A DNA stretch of 58,110 nucleotides, taken from contig SKTU01000001.1 in NCBI GenBank assembly GCA_007122455.1, forward strand, positions 1 through 58,110. The letters run 5' to 3'. A model generated the notes under the pieces. That model ran no database searches and had not been told where the DNA came from. It saw only the letters and a program-made list of their open reading frames with translations. This DNA comes from Haloarculaceae archaeon. Its GTDB lineage: Archaea; Halobacteriota; Halobacteria; Halobacteriales; Haloarculaceae. Each line of letters begins with the position of its first letter. Position 1 is the stretch's first letter. The translations under genes were made by a program, and so were the position numbers. Shown in pieces: positions 17,113 through 25,811 of this stretch.

Positions 17113-19244
17113 GCCCGCGCCAGCTCCCGCTCGTGGACCGAGCCCGCAGCCTCTCGATCGTTTCGACCTTCGTCCGATCGACTGGACTCCGTGGCCTCGC
17201 GAAAGGGTACCTGGTGAGCTTGTTGAAATGGATGGACGTGTATCGCGTCTCGCTCGCTGCCATCTTGCTCGTGGGATTCTTCCTGCGCGTCTGGCAGCTC
17301 GGTTCTGCCCCCTTCTGGGTAGACGAGGCGTTCACTGTGTGGGCGGCCGAGAACTTCGTCCGCGGGCAGGGATTCTCCGACGTGGTTGGTCCGGAATCAC
17401 CCTACCGACGTGCGTGGTTGACCACCACGCTACCGATTTCGGCGCTCTTTGCGCTCTTCGGGTCAAGTGAGTTCGTCGCCCGGATGCCGTCAGCCGTCCT
17501 AGGGACTGCAACAATCGTCGTCGTGTATCTCATTGGATCGCAATACCACCGCCACGTCGGGATCGTCGCCGCGATCTTGGTCGCGCTCGACCCGTTCATG
17601 ATCGTTTGGGCTCGCGAAGCCCGCATGTACGCTCATCTGCAACTCTTCTATGTTCTGGCGATCTACCTTCTTTCGCGCTGGCACGTCCAGCACGACCTGC
17701 AACTGCGGTCGAGGTATGCCGTCGGCTTGGTTGTCATTGTTGGGCTGGGAAGTCTAACCCACCGGGCGTTCCTCGCCTTCGGTGCCGTGTTCCTTGCCTT
17801 TATGTGTCTCCTGGTGATTAGCCACGATCCGCGCAAGAAGTTCCGGTCGTCCAGCATCGACGAAGTGGCAGTACGGGCTCTCGCCTACGGATTCTGCGGC
17901 GTTCTGGTGGCCGTAGGATTTGTTGCTGTGAACGGCGTCCCAGGGGTCCTTTCAGCGCCAGCGCCGGGGCAGTGGCCGGAGCGCGGCTACGATTATTACT
18001 GGGTGTTCTTCGTCGACAACTATTCCATCCTTTGGGTGTTGGCGGTCGCCGGAATGGTGTACTTACTGCTCGGCGATGATCGAGATCATCTGTTGGTGTA
18101 CGCCGTCATCATCCCCTTTATCGTCGCCTCGCTCACTGCAACGAAGGCGCCACGTTACGTCTACCACCTGGTCCCGTTGCTCTTCCTCATTGCCATCATC
18201 CCGCTCGCCCACCTCGTCGACAACCTGTTCGCTCAGTCCTCCCAATCGATCAACTGGGGGCGTCGGTTCGATGCACGTCGAACGGGGATCACCATCGTCC
18301 TTATCTTCGTATTAGCCGTGACACCGCCAGCGGCGGCTCTCGAGGCCACACAGGTCGGAGACGACAACCCCTTCCACCCCGGTCATTCGGATTTCGAGGA
18401 GGCCAGCGCGTTCATTGCGGCGCACGACGATGGCACAGGAATCGTCATGTCAACTCGTCCAGAGGTGTCGCTGTGGTACCTAAACGAGACCGACTATTTC
18501 TTCCGACAACACGGAGTCAAATACGCGGAACAGCGTGGGGAGAACCTCGTACACACCCGCACGGGCACGGTTGTGGTGACCGATCCATCCGTTGTTCGAG
18601 AGGCGATGGATGAGCAGCGGCCGATCTGGCTGCTCGCTGGGCAACGCTTCAATCAGGGCTTCACATCGAACGAAATGCGTTCGTACGTACGCCAGAATTT
18701 CGTCGAGATTTCCAACGAATCCTGGCATAATATGGCGATCTACTACTGGAGTCCGTACATCGACACCCGCACATTCAGTGTCGTGGAAGACATGGGTGAG
18801 ACCACTGACAACGCGTTCGTCTACGAGGACGGTGATAACCAGGTCCTTGCGCTCGGGCGAACAGTCGATACCCCTGCCCATTTCGGCGAACAAGGAGAGC
18901 AAGCCACCGGTTCGGCAACGATGGAAGTCGCCATCCGGGCTGACGAGCCTATCCTGATCGAGTCTCGGACGTTTGGAAACGACGATGGTCAACGTTTCGT
19001 GAACGTGAGCGTGTCCACTGACGGGGAGGAGTGGCAGCTCATTCACCGGAACGCCGACGACCAATGGGCGGTCAAGCAGTCGGAGCTTCCTGCGGACTTC
19101 ACGGACGACGACCGTCTCTATATCCGCGTACACGGCGGCACTGAGGGCGGCAGCAGCCACGGTGGGCTCGTTGATTACGTCAGAGTTGCCACGACTGAGG
19201 AGTGGGAGCGGGAATACCTTGAGGTAGAAGATCCCCACAGGTAA
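17109..19244 (+). CDS. Multi-pass GT-C glycosyltransferase with large extracytoplasmic C-terminal domain
   Basis: Seen: 711 residues from ATG 17109, in a 4-base overlap with the GT2 stop. Membrane segments begin near residue 47; the GT-C motif FWVDEA (Asp72-Glu73) lies in the first outer loop and WAREARMYAHLQLFYVLAIY follows. After the last span (about residue 415) comes a soluble region of nearly 300 residues. Its end (about 590-700) looks like a jelly-roll carbohydrate-binding domain (SATMEVAIRADEPILIESRT, VNVSVSTDGEEWQLI, RLYIRVHGG). Likely transfers the sugar delivered by the preceding GT2 enzyme onto an exported acceptor. It is longer than the 596-residue GT-C paralogue because of this domain. 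Confidence 0.88.
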   Translation: MSPRQLPLVDRARSLSIVSTFVRSTGLRGLAKGYLVSLLKWMDVYRVSLAAILLVGFFLRVWQLGSAPFWVDEAFTVWAAENFVRGQGFSDVVGPESPYRRAWLTTTLPISALFALFGSSEFVARMPSAVLGTATIVVVYLIGSQYHRHVGIVAAILVALDPFMIVWAREARMYAHLQLFYVLAIYLLSRWHVQHDLQLRSRYAVGLVVIVGLGSLTHRAFLAFGAVFLAFMCLLVISHDPRKKFRSSSIDEVAVRALAYGFCGVLVAVGFVAVNGVPGVLSAPAPGQWPERGYDYYWVFFVDNYSILWVLAVAGMVYLLLGDDRDHLLVYAVIIPFIVASLTATKAPRYVYHLVPLLFLIAIIPLAHLVDNLFAQSSQSINWGRRFDARRTGITIVLIFVLAVTPPAAALEATQVGDDNPFHPGHSDFEEASAFIAAHDDGTGIVMSTRPEVSLWYLNETDYFFRQHGVKYAEQRGENLVHTRTGTVVVTDPSVVREAMDEQRPIWLLAGQRFNQGFTSNEMRSYVRQNFVEISNESWHNMAIYYWSPYIDTRTFSVVEDMGETTDNAFVYEDGDNQVLALGRTVDTPAHFGEQGEQATGSATMEVAIRADEPILIESRTFGNDDGQRFVNVSVSTDGEEWQLIHRNADDQWAVKQSELPADFTDDDRLYIRVHGGTEGGSSHGGLVDYVRVATTEEWEREYLEVEDPHR

Positions 19245-19294
19245 TCGTGAGATATCGACACCTATTCCGCACCCACGGTAAATCGCATCCGATA

Positions 19295-19935
19295 CGCGTA
19301 TCAACCGTTTTCAGGAGGTCGATCGGACGCTCTCGGAGCGAGTGAGTTCGACGATCAGGTTGCGCTCCTTGAAGAGCACCTCGACATGCAGGCGCGGTAC
19401 GGCCCCAACATCGTCCGTGAACCAACGGAAGCATCCAAGGGGAACGCAGACGATACGGGATCGCCTTGCTTTCAGCGGATGACTACCCAATCGAGGACTC
19501 CCAATACTATCTGTTCGAAGATCGAGTACGGAGAGTAATCATCAGAGGCCTGTTGGTAATCCACATCGACGTCTGTGGGCAGATACTCGCGTGCTTAAAC
19601 GCATCTCGCCCTCACCCTCGATCAGCGTCGGCGACAGGCGACGGCCTTGCTCGAAATCGCTGATCGTCATCCCCCCGCAAGTACTAGTCGGAGATCTCAA
19701 CACCATGCCCGACGAGGGGGCGATCGACCACGTCCGGGAACAGTATCACATGACGTCGCCGCAATCGGAGGATGGCGACACCGAAACGTTCCCGTCGACC
19801 GATCTGGAACGTCGCATCGACTACGCGTTCGTGACTCCAGATGTTCGCATCTAGGAGGCTTTCGTCGATCCCACGGATACGCCGGATCACTGCCCCATCA
19901 AAACGATCATCGAGTTGTCCGGAACGGGACCGTAA
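19295..19935 (+). pseudogene. Decayed endonuclease/exonuclease/phosphatase (EEP) family gene
   Basis: Family motifs appear in order but in shifting frames: FQEVDRT (Mg-binding Glu motif, about 19309), QVALLEEHLDMQARYG (about 19356), RYGIALLSADDYPIEDSQYY (about 19452), THLALTLDQRRRQATALLEI (about 19599), VLVGDLNTMPDEGA (from about 19683), RRIDYAFVTPD and DTPDHCPI. The last frame change falls at the C6 run 19671-19676. A TAG at 19852-19854 interrupts the tail before the Asp-His motif. With several shifts and a stop it cannot make a working enzyme. The N-terminus is missing. Confidence 0.8.
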
Positions 19936-19953
19936 CCCAAGTGCATGGCCGTA

Positions 19954-21465
19954 TTAGCCGACGTACTGAATCAGCCGGATGCACCGCGGTCGAATCGAGT
20001 CGGGGAGGCGCTCTGCAAGCCCGATCAATTCGGCGGGGTCCACGGCTCTGAGGCGCAAGCCGAGGACGGTGTAGACGACGAACCCGACCGGGGGGACGAC
20101 AACCAACGAGACGAGGCTCGGCCCTGTCGCCATGGCTAGCCCCCCAATCACCACAGCGCTCACCGACACCGTGCTGCCGACCCGAAATAACCGAAGGTCA
20201 GCAACAGGATTATAGCCGATCGAACGGGCAGCGACGACGTGGAAGCCGAGCATGGATGCGTAGCCGATACTCGTCGCGACCGCAGCGCCAGCCATCCCGT
20301 AAGGCGGGATAAGCACCAGGTTCAACCCGAGATTGAGAAGGGCCGCGGCCGCGGTGGCGAGGATCAGCGGTTGCAGCATCCCCGCTCCCTGCCCGATGGC
20401 GAAGATTGGTCGGGCGATCGCGAACCCGAGCGCTCCCGGGAGGAGTAGCCAGAGCGGGAGAACAGCGGGGGTGAACTCGTCCCCAAAGTAGAGCCCGACG
20501 AACGGCTCGGCCAGGGCAGCGATCCCGGTGGCGACGAGCACGGTGAAAAACAGGGTATACCTGGCGACTCGCGCAGCGATCTCGGAGATTCTGGCTGTTT
20601 CTTCCTTCGCCCAGAGTTCCGAGGCGGAGTGAAGGAGAACCATCTGAAGGGCGAACGGGACGAACCAGAGGAACTCCGCGACGATGAGGGCGGCTTTGTA
20701 CAGGCCGGTCGCCTCGCTTCCGACAAACCACTGTAGGAGGATGATGTCGACGTGATAGAGCGATGCGGTGAGCAGGATAAGCATGACGCTGTGGGCGTTG
20801 AATGTGAGGAGTTCGCGTCGCGGAACATGCACTCGTTTTGGACGGAACGCTGCACGTATGTCGTAATGAAACGAGAGGAGGTACGTGCCGACCACGAGGA
20901 CGATTGCCCCGGCGATGAGGTGACCGGCAACAACGCCGCTGACGTCATAGCCGACGTATGCGAGGCTAATTCCGAAGATACCGAACAGCAGCTTTTGCAG
21001 GGCCCAGAGCGGCTCGGACAGGTGTTCGAGGCCTTTTCCCATCAGGGAGCTCCGGACGATATTCTCTCCCTGGCGAACGACGATGACACCCGCGAGCAGG
21101 TACAGATAGGGGACAAAGACGGGACCGAGCAACGATTCAGTCACTCCCGCGAGATTCGCGGCGACGAAACCCAGCGCCGCGATGCCAGCGAGGATCGTCC
21201 CTGTCTGTACGTAGAATCCGTACACGGCGTCGGCCCATCCGGCCCGATCTCGATCCTCTGCGACGAACTTCCGGAGCCCATCGGTGATCCCCGCGTTGAC
21301 GAGGATCATCGAGACGCCGAGGATCGAGAGGATGAAGGCGTAGTCACCGTAGTTGGCGGTCCCGAGGACGCGGACGAGGATTGGGGTGATCGCGATCCCA
21401 AGGAGGAGCCTGACGAGATTGGAGGAAAAGATCGAGAGAAATCCGCGGATGGGATCGGTGCGCAT
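19954..21465 (-). CDS. Polysaccharide/oligosaccharide flippase (Wzx-like, MOP superfamily)
   Basis: Moves lipid-linked glycans across the cytoplasmic membrane. Seen: 503 residues, about 12-14 hydrophobic helices in the paired arrangement of Wzx proteins. N-terminal family features: FSSNLVRLLLGIAITPILVRVLGTANYGDYAF and GITDGLRKFVAE. The start is ATG 21465 (MRTDPIRGF); the frame continues to a TTG at 21477. It lies at the right end of the island beside the epimerase gene, so it is the natural exporter of the island's glycan. Substrate unknown. Confidence 0.88.
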   Translation of the reverse strand: MRTDPIRGFLSIFSSNLVRLLLGIAITPILVRVLGTANYGDYAFILSILGVSMILVNAGITDGLRKFVAEDRDRAGWADAVYGFYVQTGTILAGIAALGFVAANLAGVTESLLGPVFVPYLYLLAGVIVVRQGENIVRSSLMGKGLEHLSEPLWALQKLLFGIFGISLAYVGYDVSGVVAGHLIAGAIVLVVGTYLLSFHYDIRAAFRPKRVHVPRRELLTFNAHSVMLILLTASLYHVDIILLQWFVGSEATGLYKAALIVAEFLWFVPFALQMVLLHSASELWAKEETARISEIAARVARYTLFFTVLVATGIAALAEPFVGLYFGDEFTPAVLPLWLLLPGALGFAIARPIFAIGQGAGMLQPLILATAAAALLNLGLNLVLIPPYGMAGAAVATSIGYASMLGFHVVAARSIGYNPVADLRLFRVGSTVSVSAVVIGGLAMATGPSLVSLVVVPPVGFVVYTVLGLRLRAVDPAELIGLAERLPDSIRPRCIRLIQYVG

Positions 21466-21683
21466 GGGAAGGTACAATTACGCGACGGGGCTCGACAGAG
21501 CCATTGCTTCTCGCCCGATCACGGATAGTCACCGTGGGACCGACAGCTGCTTATTGGTTGTGATCGATCACCGTTGCTGTTGGTTACGCAACATTCAATC
21601 TCGACCGCTTAGCACTGGGCAAACCACGAACGATGACCGTCGATTCTGGAAATGTTTTTCCCGTCGGCCTGCGGTCAATAACC

Positions 21684-22601
21684 ATGGATGGACGACGCGT
21701 ACTGGTCACCGGTGGCGCCGGGTTCATTGGCTCGAACCTCGCCAACCACCTCGCCGAACGAAACGACGTCATCGTCGTCGATAACTGCTACCTCGGAACG
21801 CCCGATAACCTCGATCCGGCCGTCGATTTTCGCGAGGAATCAGTCCTCTCGGACGACCTCCCGACCGACGTTGACTGTGTGTTCCACCTGGCGGCACTCT
21901 CGTCCTATGCGATGCACGAAAATCACCCGACGCGCGGGGCTCGGGTCAACGTCGAGGGATTCGTCAACGTCGTCGAGCACGCCCTGACCGACGGATGTGA
22001 CACCGTCGTCTATGCGTCGACCTCGTCCATCTACGGCAGCCGCACGGAACCGTCCCCCGAGGACCTCCCGGTCGCGGTGAATACGGGGTATGAGGCCTCG
22101 AAGCTCGCCCGTGAACGGTATGGTGAGTACTTTTCTAACCATCACGGCATGGCGATGGCGGGATTGCGCTTTTTCTCCGTTTACCAGGGGTATGGTGGGG
22201 CCGAGGAACACAAGGGGACCTACGCCAACGTGATCGCGCAATTCGCCGACGACATCGCCAATGGGTGTCAGCCCGAGCTGTACGGTGACGGCACGCAGAC
22301 CCGTGATTTTACCCACGTGGACGACATCGTTCGCGGCATCGAGCTGGCCGCCGACAATCGGCTGGATGGCATCTACAACCTTGGCACCGGCGAGGCGTAC
22401 TCGTTCAATACCGTCGTCGACGCCATCAACGAGGAGTTGGGTACCGATGTCGAGCCCGCGTACGTTGACAACCCGATTCCTGCCGAGGTCTACGTACACG
22501 ACACGTGTGCGGATAGCTCCAAGATACAGGCCGAGACCGCCTGGGAGCCCGAGGTCACCTTCGAGGAGGGAATCCGACGCGTGTGTCGCCAATATCAGTA
22601 G
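21684..22601 (+). CDS. NAD-dependent sugar epimerase/dehydratase (GalE-like extended SDR)
   Basis: Interconverts nucleotide sugars (4-epimerase or related) to feed glycan synthesis. Seen: 305 residues from ATG 21684. It has VLVTGGAGFIGSNL (NAD-binding GxxGxxG), FHLAALSS, YASTSSIYG and the catalytic YEASK pair (Tyr-x3-Lys), then RFFSVYQGYGG, RDFTHVDDIV and YNLGTGEAYSF. The frame opens upstream at 21633, but the ATG at 21684 matches the family N-terminus. The exact substrate (UDP-glucose, UDP-GlcNAc or GDP/dTDP sugars) cannot be read from sequence alone. Confidence 0.9.
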   Translation: MDGRRVLVTGGAGFIGSNLANHLAERNDVIVVDNCYLGTPDNLDPAVDFREESVLSDDLPTDVDCVFHLAALSSYAMHENHPTRGARVNVEGFVNVVEHALTDGCDTVVYASTSSIYGSRTEPSPEDLPVAVNTGYEASKLARERYGEYFSNHHGMAMAGLRFFSVYQGYGGAEEHKGTYANVIAQFADDIANGCQPELYGDGTQTRDFTHVDDIVRGIELAADNRLDGIYNLGTGEAYSFNTVVDAINEELGTDVEPAYVDNPIPAEVYVHDTCADSSKIQAETAWEPEVTFEEGIRRVCRQYQ

Positions 22602-22858
22602 GGCGTGTCTTAACCTGTTTCCCTCGAAGCGTTCCTCAACGGGCCACGTTCACCGGAACACGATTGTCGATTCGGCGTGACGTGGTCGAATCCCCCGAAC
22701 CAATACTTCTGCCGCACACGAACTCCCGAGCGACGAATCCGTCCACGGAAGATCCGACTCCGAGCCACCGGGCACAGCGAGCGTTCCAGATTCTCACTTC
22801 TGAGTCCTCGTAGCGGTTTCCTTCGAGCGTCGCGTCTTCGACCGACTCGAATCAGCGC
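22602..22858. other. Right-edge intergenic stretch of the glycan island with tRNA-end-like sequence
   Basis: No convincing gene. At 22686-22701 the sequence TCGAATCCCCCGAACC resembles the last part of tRNA-Val (6302-6318, TCAAATCCGCCCGAACC) with one substitution and one gap plus a neighbour change. It could be an attachment-site remnant or chance. A minus-strand frame stretch (FESVEDATLEGNRYEDSEVR, near 22848) has no start codon. Confidence 0.3.
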
Positions 22859-24604
22859 TCAGATCTCGTGAATCCGTTCGCCGCGATCGAGCCGTTCGGC
22901 GATTCGGAACGTCTGCTCGCCGGCGCGTCGGGTCGGCGTGTGCGCCGAGAGATATCGCACGGTCGCGACGAGGTGAACCCGTGCTCGTTCCTCGTCGACC
23001 GCCGAGTCGTACTGGTTGAACGCCGCTTCGACGTTCTGTCGGGGGTGGAAACCGGCGTCCTCCCGGAGAAGCGCTTCCCCGAGACTACGCTTCAGTTGTG
23101 CGACGTCGCCGTCAGCTGCCAGATACTCAGCCGTCAGTCGACCGGCCCGGTCGACCTCCTCGTCGGACTCGACTTCGAAGCAGGTCAGTAGCTCCTCGAG
23201 GATCGAATCCGGATCACCGTCGCCGTCCGGTTCGGGGAGGGCGATCGGCGGGACGTTGAGGAATCGATCGAGGTAGACGTTCATCGCCGCGTCGAAGACG
23301 CCGCGGTAGAGTTCCATCGCGTCGGTTCGCCGGCTGAGGCTGAAAACCGCGTTCGCGTAGCTGTACGTGTGATGGACGGTGTTCCAGTCGCCGAACTCGT
23401 TGCTCGTGCCGAACTGTGCGATCCGACGACCGGCCGCGTACGCGACGGTCCGGGCGAGTTCCTCGACGGTCCCTCCGTTCGAGATCGCGGTCGTCAGGGC
23501 GTCGACGATCTCGTGGGGATCGTCCCCAAGCAGGACGTCGAGGTGGTCGTCCGGCTCCTCCCAGGGACCGTCCGCATCCTCGATTAGTTCGGGGAGTTCG
23601 TCCGCGGCGTCGAAGCACAGTCGCGCCACGTCGATCGGCTGTCGCCACGAGGAGCGTTCCTCTGCCCGATCCGCCGAGGCGAGCCCTGACACGAGCGTCG
23701 GAAGCACGCTGTCGGCGTGTTCCCATCCGACGTGATCGAGCGTCTCGAACGCCTTGTTGACGAAGTCGACGGCGTGACCGTTGTCGAGGTAGAGATGATC
23801 CGTCGCGGCGGCGACGAGCATCTCCGCGACGGCCGACTCGTCGAGATCGGCCGCGATTGCGGCCCGGAGGACGCGCTCGGCACCGTCGGAGTCGCGCACT
23901 TCGACGTTGTTTCGGAACCACGCCTCGAGTCGGTCCGCGGCGACCGTGTCGGCGGCGAGCGGCTCCTGGACGAAGAACGGCGGTTCGCCGGCGCAGTCGT
24001 CGGCGACTTCGGTGAGCCCGATGTAGAGTGCCCGGGGGCGATCCTCCGAGCGGAGCTCTCCGAGGAGGTTCGCCATCACGCCGAGGGTCGTCAGCCCGCT
24101 TCCCCAGCCGCCCTCGCGATACTGCGTGCCGAAGTCGATCCCGATTCGGACCGGAACCGTGTACGGAACATCCGCCCGCTTCAGTCCGATAACCGACTTG
24201 GCGACGACGAGATCGAGATTTTCCTGTAACCCGTGGGTGAGCCGCTCCCGCCAGTGTTCCTCCGGGGGTTTGTCCCGTCCGGGGTTCGGATCGACGTAGA
24301 CGTCGTCGTCCCGAAGTTCGATGGGGTAGGTTCGAACGTCGTCGGCGAAGGGGTCGAACGTGTCCCCACACGAGATCTCGAAGCGCGCGTGGTGCCACGG
24401 ACAGGTGAGGATCCCGTCGTCGACCGATCCGTCCGTCAGTGGAAAGCCCATGTGCGGACAGCGGTTGTCGGTGGCGTAGAACTCGCCCTCGTGGTGGAAC
24501 ACTCCGATGGTGCGGCCGTCGACGCGGACGGTCTTCGGGGCGGCCGCCCGTATCTCTTCGGCCGATCCGATCCGGACGTACTGGTCGCTTTGCTCGGTGG
24601 ACAT
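22859..24604 (-). CDS. Rieske-type [2Fe-2S] protein fused to a long helical domain of unknown function
   Basis: Seen: 581 residues. Residues 1-105 are a Rieske ferredoxin domain with CPHMGFPL (Cys49, His51) and CPWHHARF (Cys68, His71), all four cluster ligands present. The remaining ~470 residues are predicted mostly helical, cytoplasmic and rich in conserved-looking His/Asp patches (DNGHAVDFVNKAFETLDHVGW, WNTVHHTYSYANAV). No membrane helix or mononuclear-iron oxygenase 2-His-1-carboxylate motif of the usual kind was identified. It may be an oxidoreductase whose electron entry is fused to its catalytic part; that is inference. It is a single-gene unit before the kinase gene. Confidence 0.8.
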   Translation of the reverse strand: MSTEQSDQYVRIGSAEEIRAAAPKTVRVDGRTIGVFHHEGEFYATDNRCPHMGFPLTDGSVDDGILTCPWHHARFEISCGDTFDPFADDVRTYPIELRDDDVYVDPNPGRDKPPEEHWRERLTHGLQENLDLVVAKSVIGLKRADVPYTVPVRIGIDFGTQYREGGWGSGLTTLGVMANLLGELRSEDRPRALYIGLTEVADDCAGEPPFFVQEPLAADTVAADRLEAWFRNNVEVRDSDGAERVLRAAIAADLDESAVAEMLVAAATDHLYLDNGHAVDFVNKAFETLDHVGWEHADSVLPTLVSGLASADRAEERSSWRQPIDVARLCFDAADELPELIEDADGPWEEPDDHLDVLLGDDPHEIVDALTTAISNGGTVEELARTVAYAAGRRIAQFGTSNEFGDWNTVHHTYSYANAVFSLSRRTDAMELYRGVFDAAMNVYLDRFLNVPPIALPEPDGDGDPDSILEELLTCFEVESDEEVDRAGRLTAEYLAADGDVAQLKRSLGEALLREDAGFHPRQNVEAAFNQYDSAVDEERARVHLVATVRYLSAHTPTRRAGEQTFRIAERLDRGERIHEI

Positions 24605-24725
24605 GGCTGGAGCTATCTATTCGCTGGCAACCGAGTTGACTCTTGCCCGGGGCGGTCCGGACCGCCAACGGCCGAACGCCGAGACTCCGTTTCGGTCGAC
24701 TCCCCGCGAGAGAACGCGGGGAACG

Positions 24726-25739
24726 TCATCCGTCCCGGTCCGGGGGAAGTTCCATCTCGACGCGGGTGCCGCGGTCGGTGTCCTCGAAGCGCACTGTTCC
24801 ACCGGTGGCGTCGACGACCCAGTTAACTAACCACAGGGAGATCCCGGTGCCGTGTTCGAGCGGCAGTTCCTCACCGCTTTCCACCGCGGCGATCTCCTGT
24901 TCGGGGATTCCGGGTCCGTTGTCTTCGACCGAGAGGGTGACCGCTCCGTTCGATTCGACGTACACGCCGACCCGGGGATCGGCGGCGTCGTTGTACATCG
25001 CGGCGTTTTCGACGAGTCGCTCGATCGCCGTCGGTAGTCCTTCGACGGCTCGAATGCGGCACCGTTTCGGTGTGTTCACCTCTACAGTAACGGCGGGAAA
25101 ACGTTCGCGAACCGTGGCGGCGGTGTCGTCGACGACTCGCGAAAGGTCGTACGATTTCACGACGTCGTCTCGATCGATGAGAGTACTGATCTTCCGAGCC
25201 GTCTCGCTGATCCGCCTGATTCCGTCGCTCGTTTCCACGATGGTCCGCCCCATCTCGGCGTACGGCTCCTCTAGCTCCGTCGCGATCTTGACGCCGTACC
25301 CTCTGATGACGGTGAGATCGTTGCGGATGTTGTGCCGGAGGACGCGGGTGAGGATCTGACGGAGGTGATGTAACTTCCGCTCGCGCTCCTTCCGTCCACT
25401 GATATCTTCGATGGTACCGAAATTGTAGGTTCGATCCTGAATCTCTCGACGGGTCGTCGTGACCGAGACTGGAACGCTCCTCCCGTCGAGTTCGTGGGTG
25501 GTCTCCGCTACCCGTGTATCTCCGGTACTGAACGATTGCCAGTAGTCGCGGAATCGGCCACTCTCGAACTCCGGATTGATCTCCCAGATCGCCATCCCTT
25601 CGAGCGTCTCCCGGTCCGTACCGAGGACGTCCGCGTACGCCTCGTTGACGTACTCGTAGCGCCCGTCGGAGCCGTAGACCGCGACCCCGACGCCGACGGT
25701 CTCGACGATTCGCTCGAAGAACGTCTCCCGTTCGATCAT
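24726..25739 (-). CDS. PAS-domain sensor histidine kinase
   Basis: A cytoplasmic two-component sensor. Seen: 337 residues. A PAS domain occupies about 5-115 (GVAVYGSDGRYEYVNEAYADVLG, NFGTIEDISGRKERE). The haloarchaeal H-box RVLRHNIRNDLTVI has the phosphoacceptor His136. The ATPase domain has LVENAAMYND (N box), VEDNGPGIPEQE (G1) and GTGISLWLVNWVV (G2). No membrane segment is seen, so the signal is internal (ligand, redox or light via PAS, not determinable). No response regulator gene is adjacent, common in haloarchaea. Confidence 0.92.
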   Translation of the reverse strand: MIERETFFERIVETVGVGVAVYGSDGRYEYVNEAYADVLGTDRETLEGMAIWEINPEFESGRFRDYWQSFSTGDTRVAETTHELDGRSVPVSVTTTRREIQDRTYNFGTIEDISGRKERERKLHHLRQILTRVLRHNIRNDLTVIRGYGVKIATELEEPYAEMGRTIVETSDGIRRISETARKISTLIDRDDVVKSYDLSRVVDDTAATVRERFPAVTVEVNTPKRCRIRAVEGLPTAIERLVENAAMYNDAADPRVGVYVESNGAVTLSVEDNGPGIPEQEIAAVESGEELPLEHGTGISLWLVNWVVDATGGTVRFEDTDRGTRVEMELPPDRDG

Positions 25740-25811
25740 AGGTGTCTGGTAGCAATGAACAGTAGCCGACGGTATATGTCGACTACGGATCGCGAACGAT
25801 CGTCAGCCGGT

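Noticed and set aside
23214-24668. 484-codon open frame overlapping the Rieske gene on the same strand
   Set aside because: Extremely Arg-rich frame-shifted shadow; the Rieske frame has real motifs.
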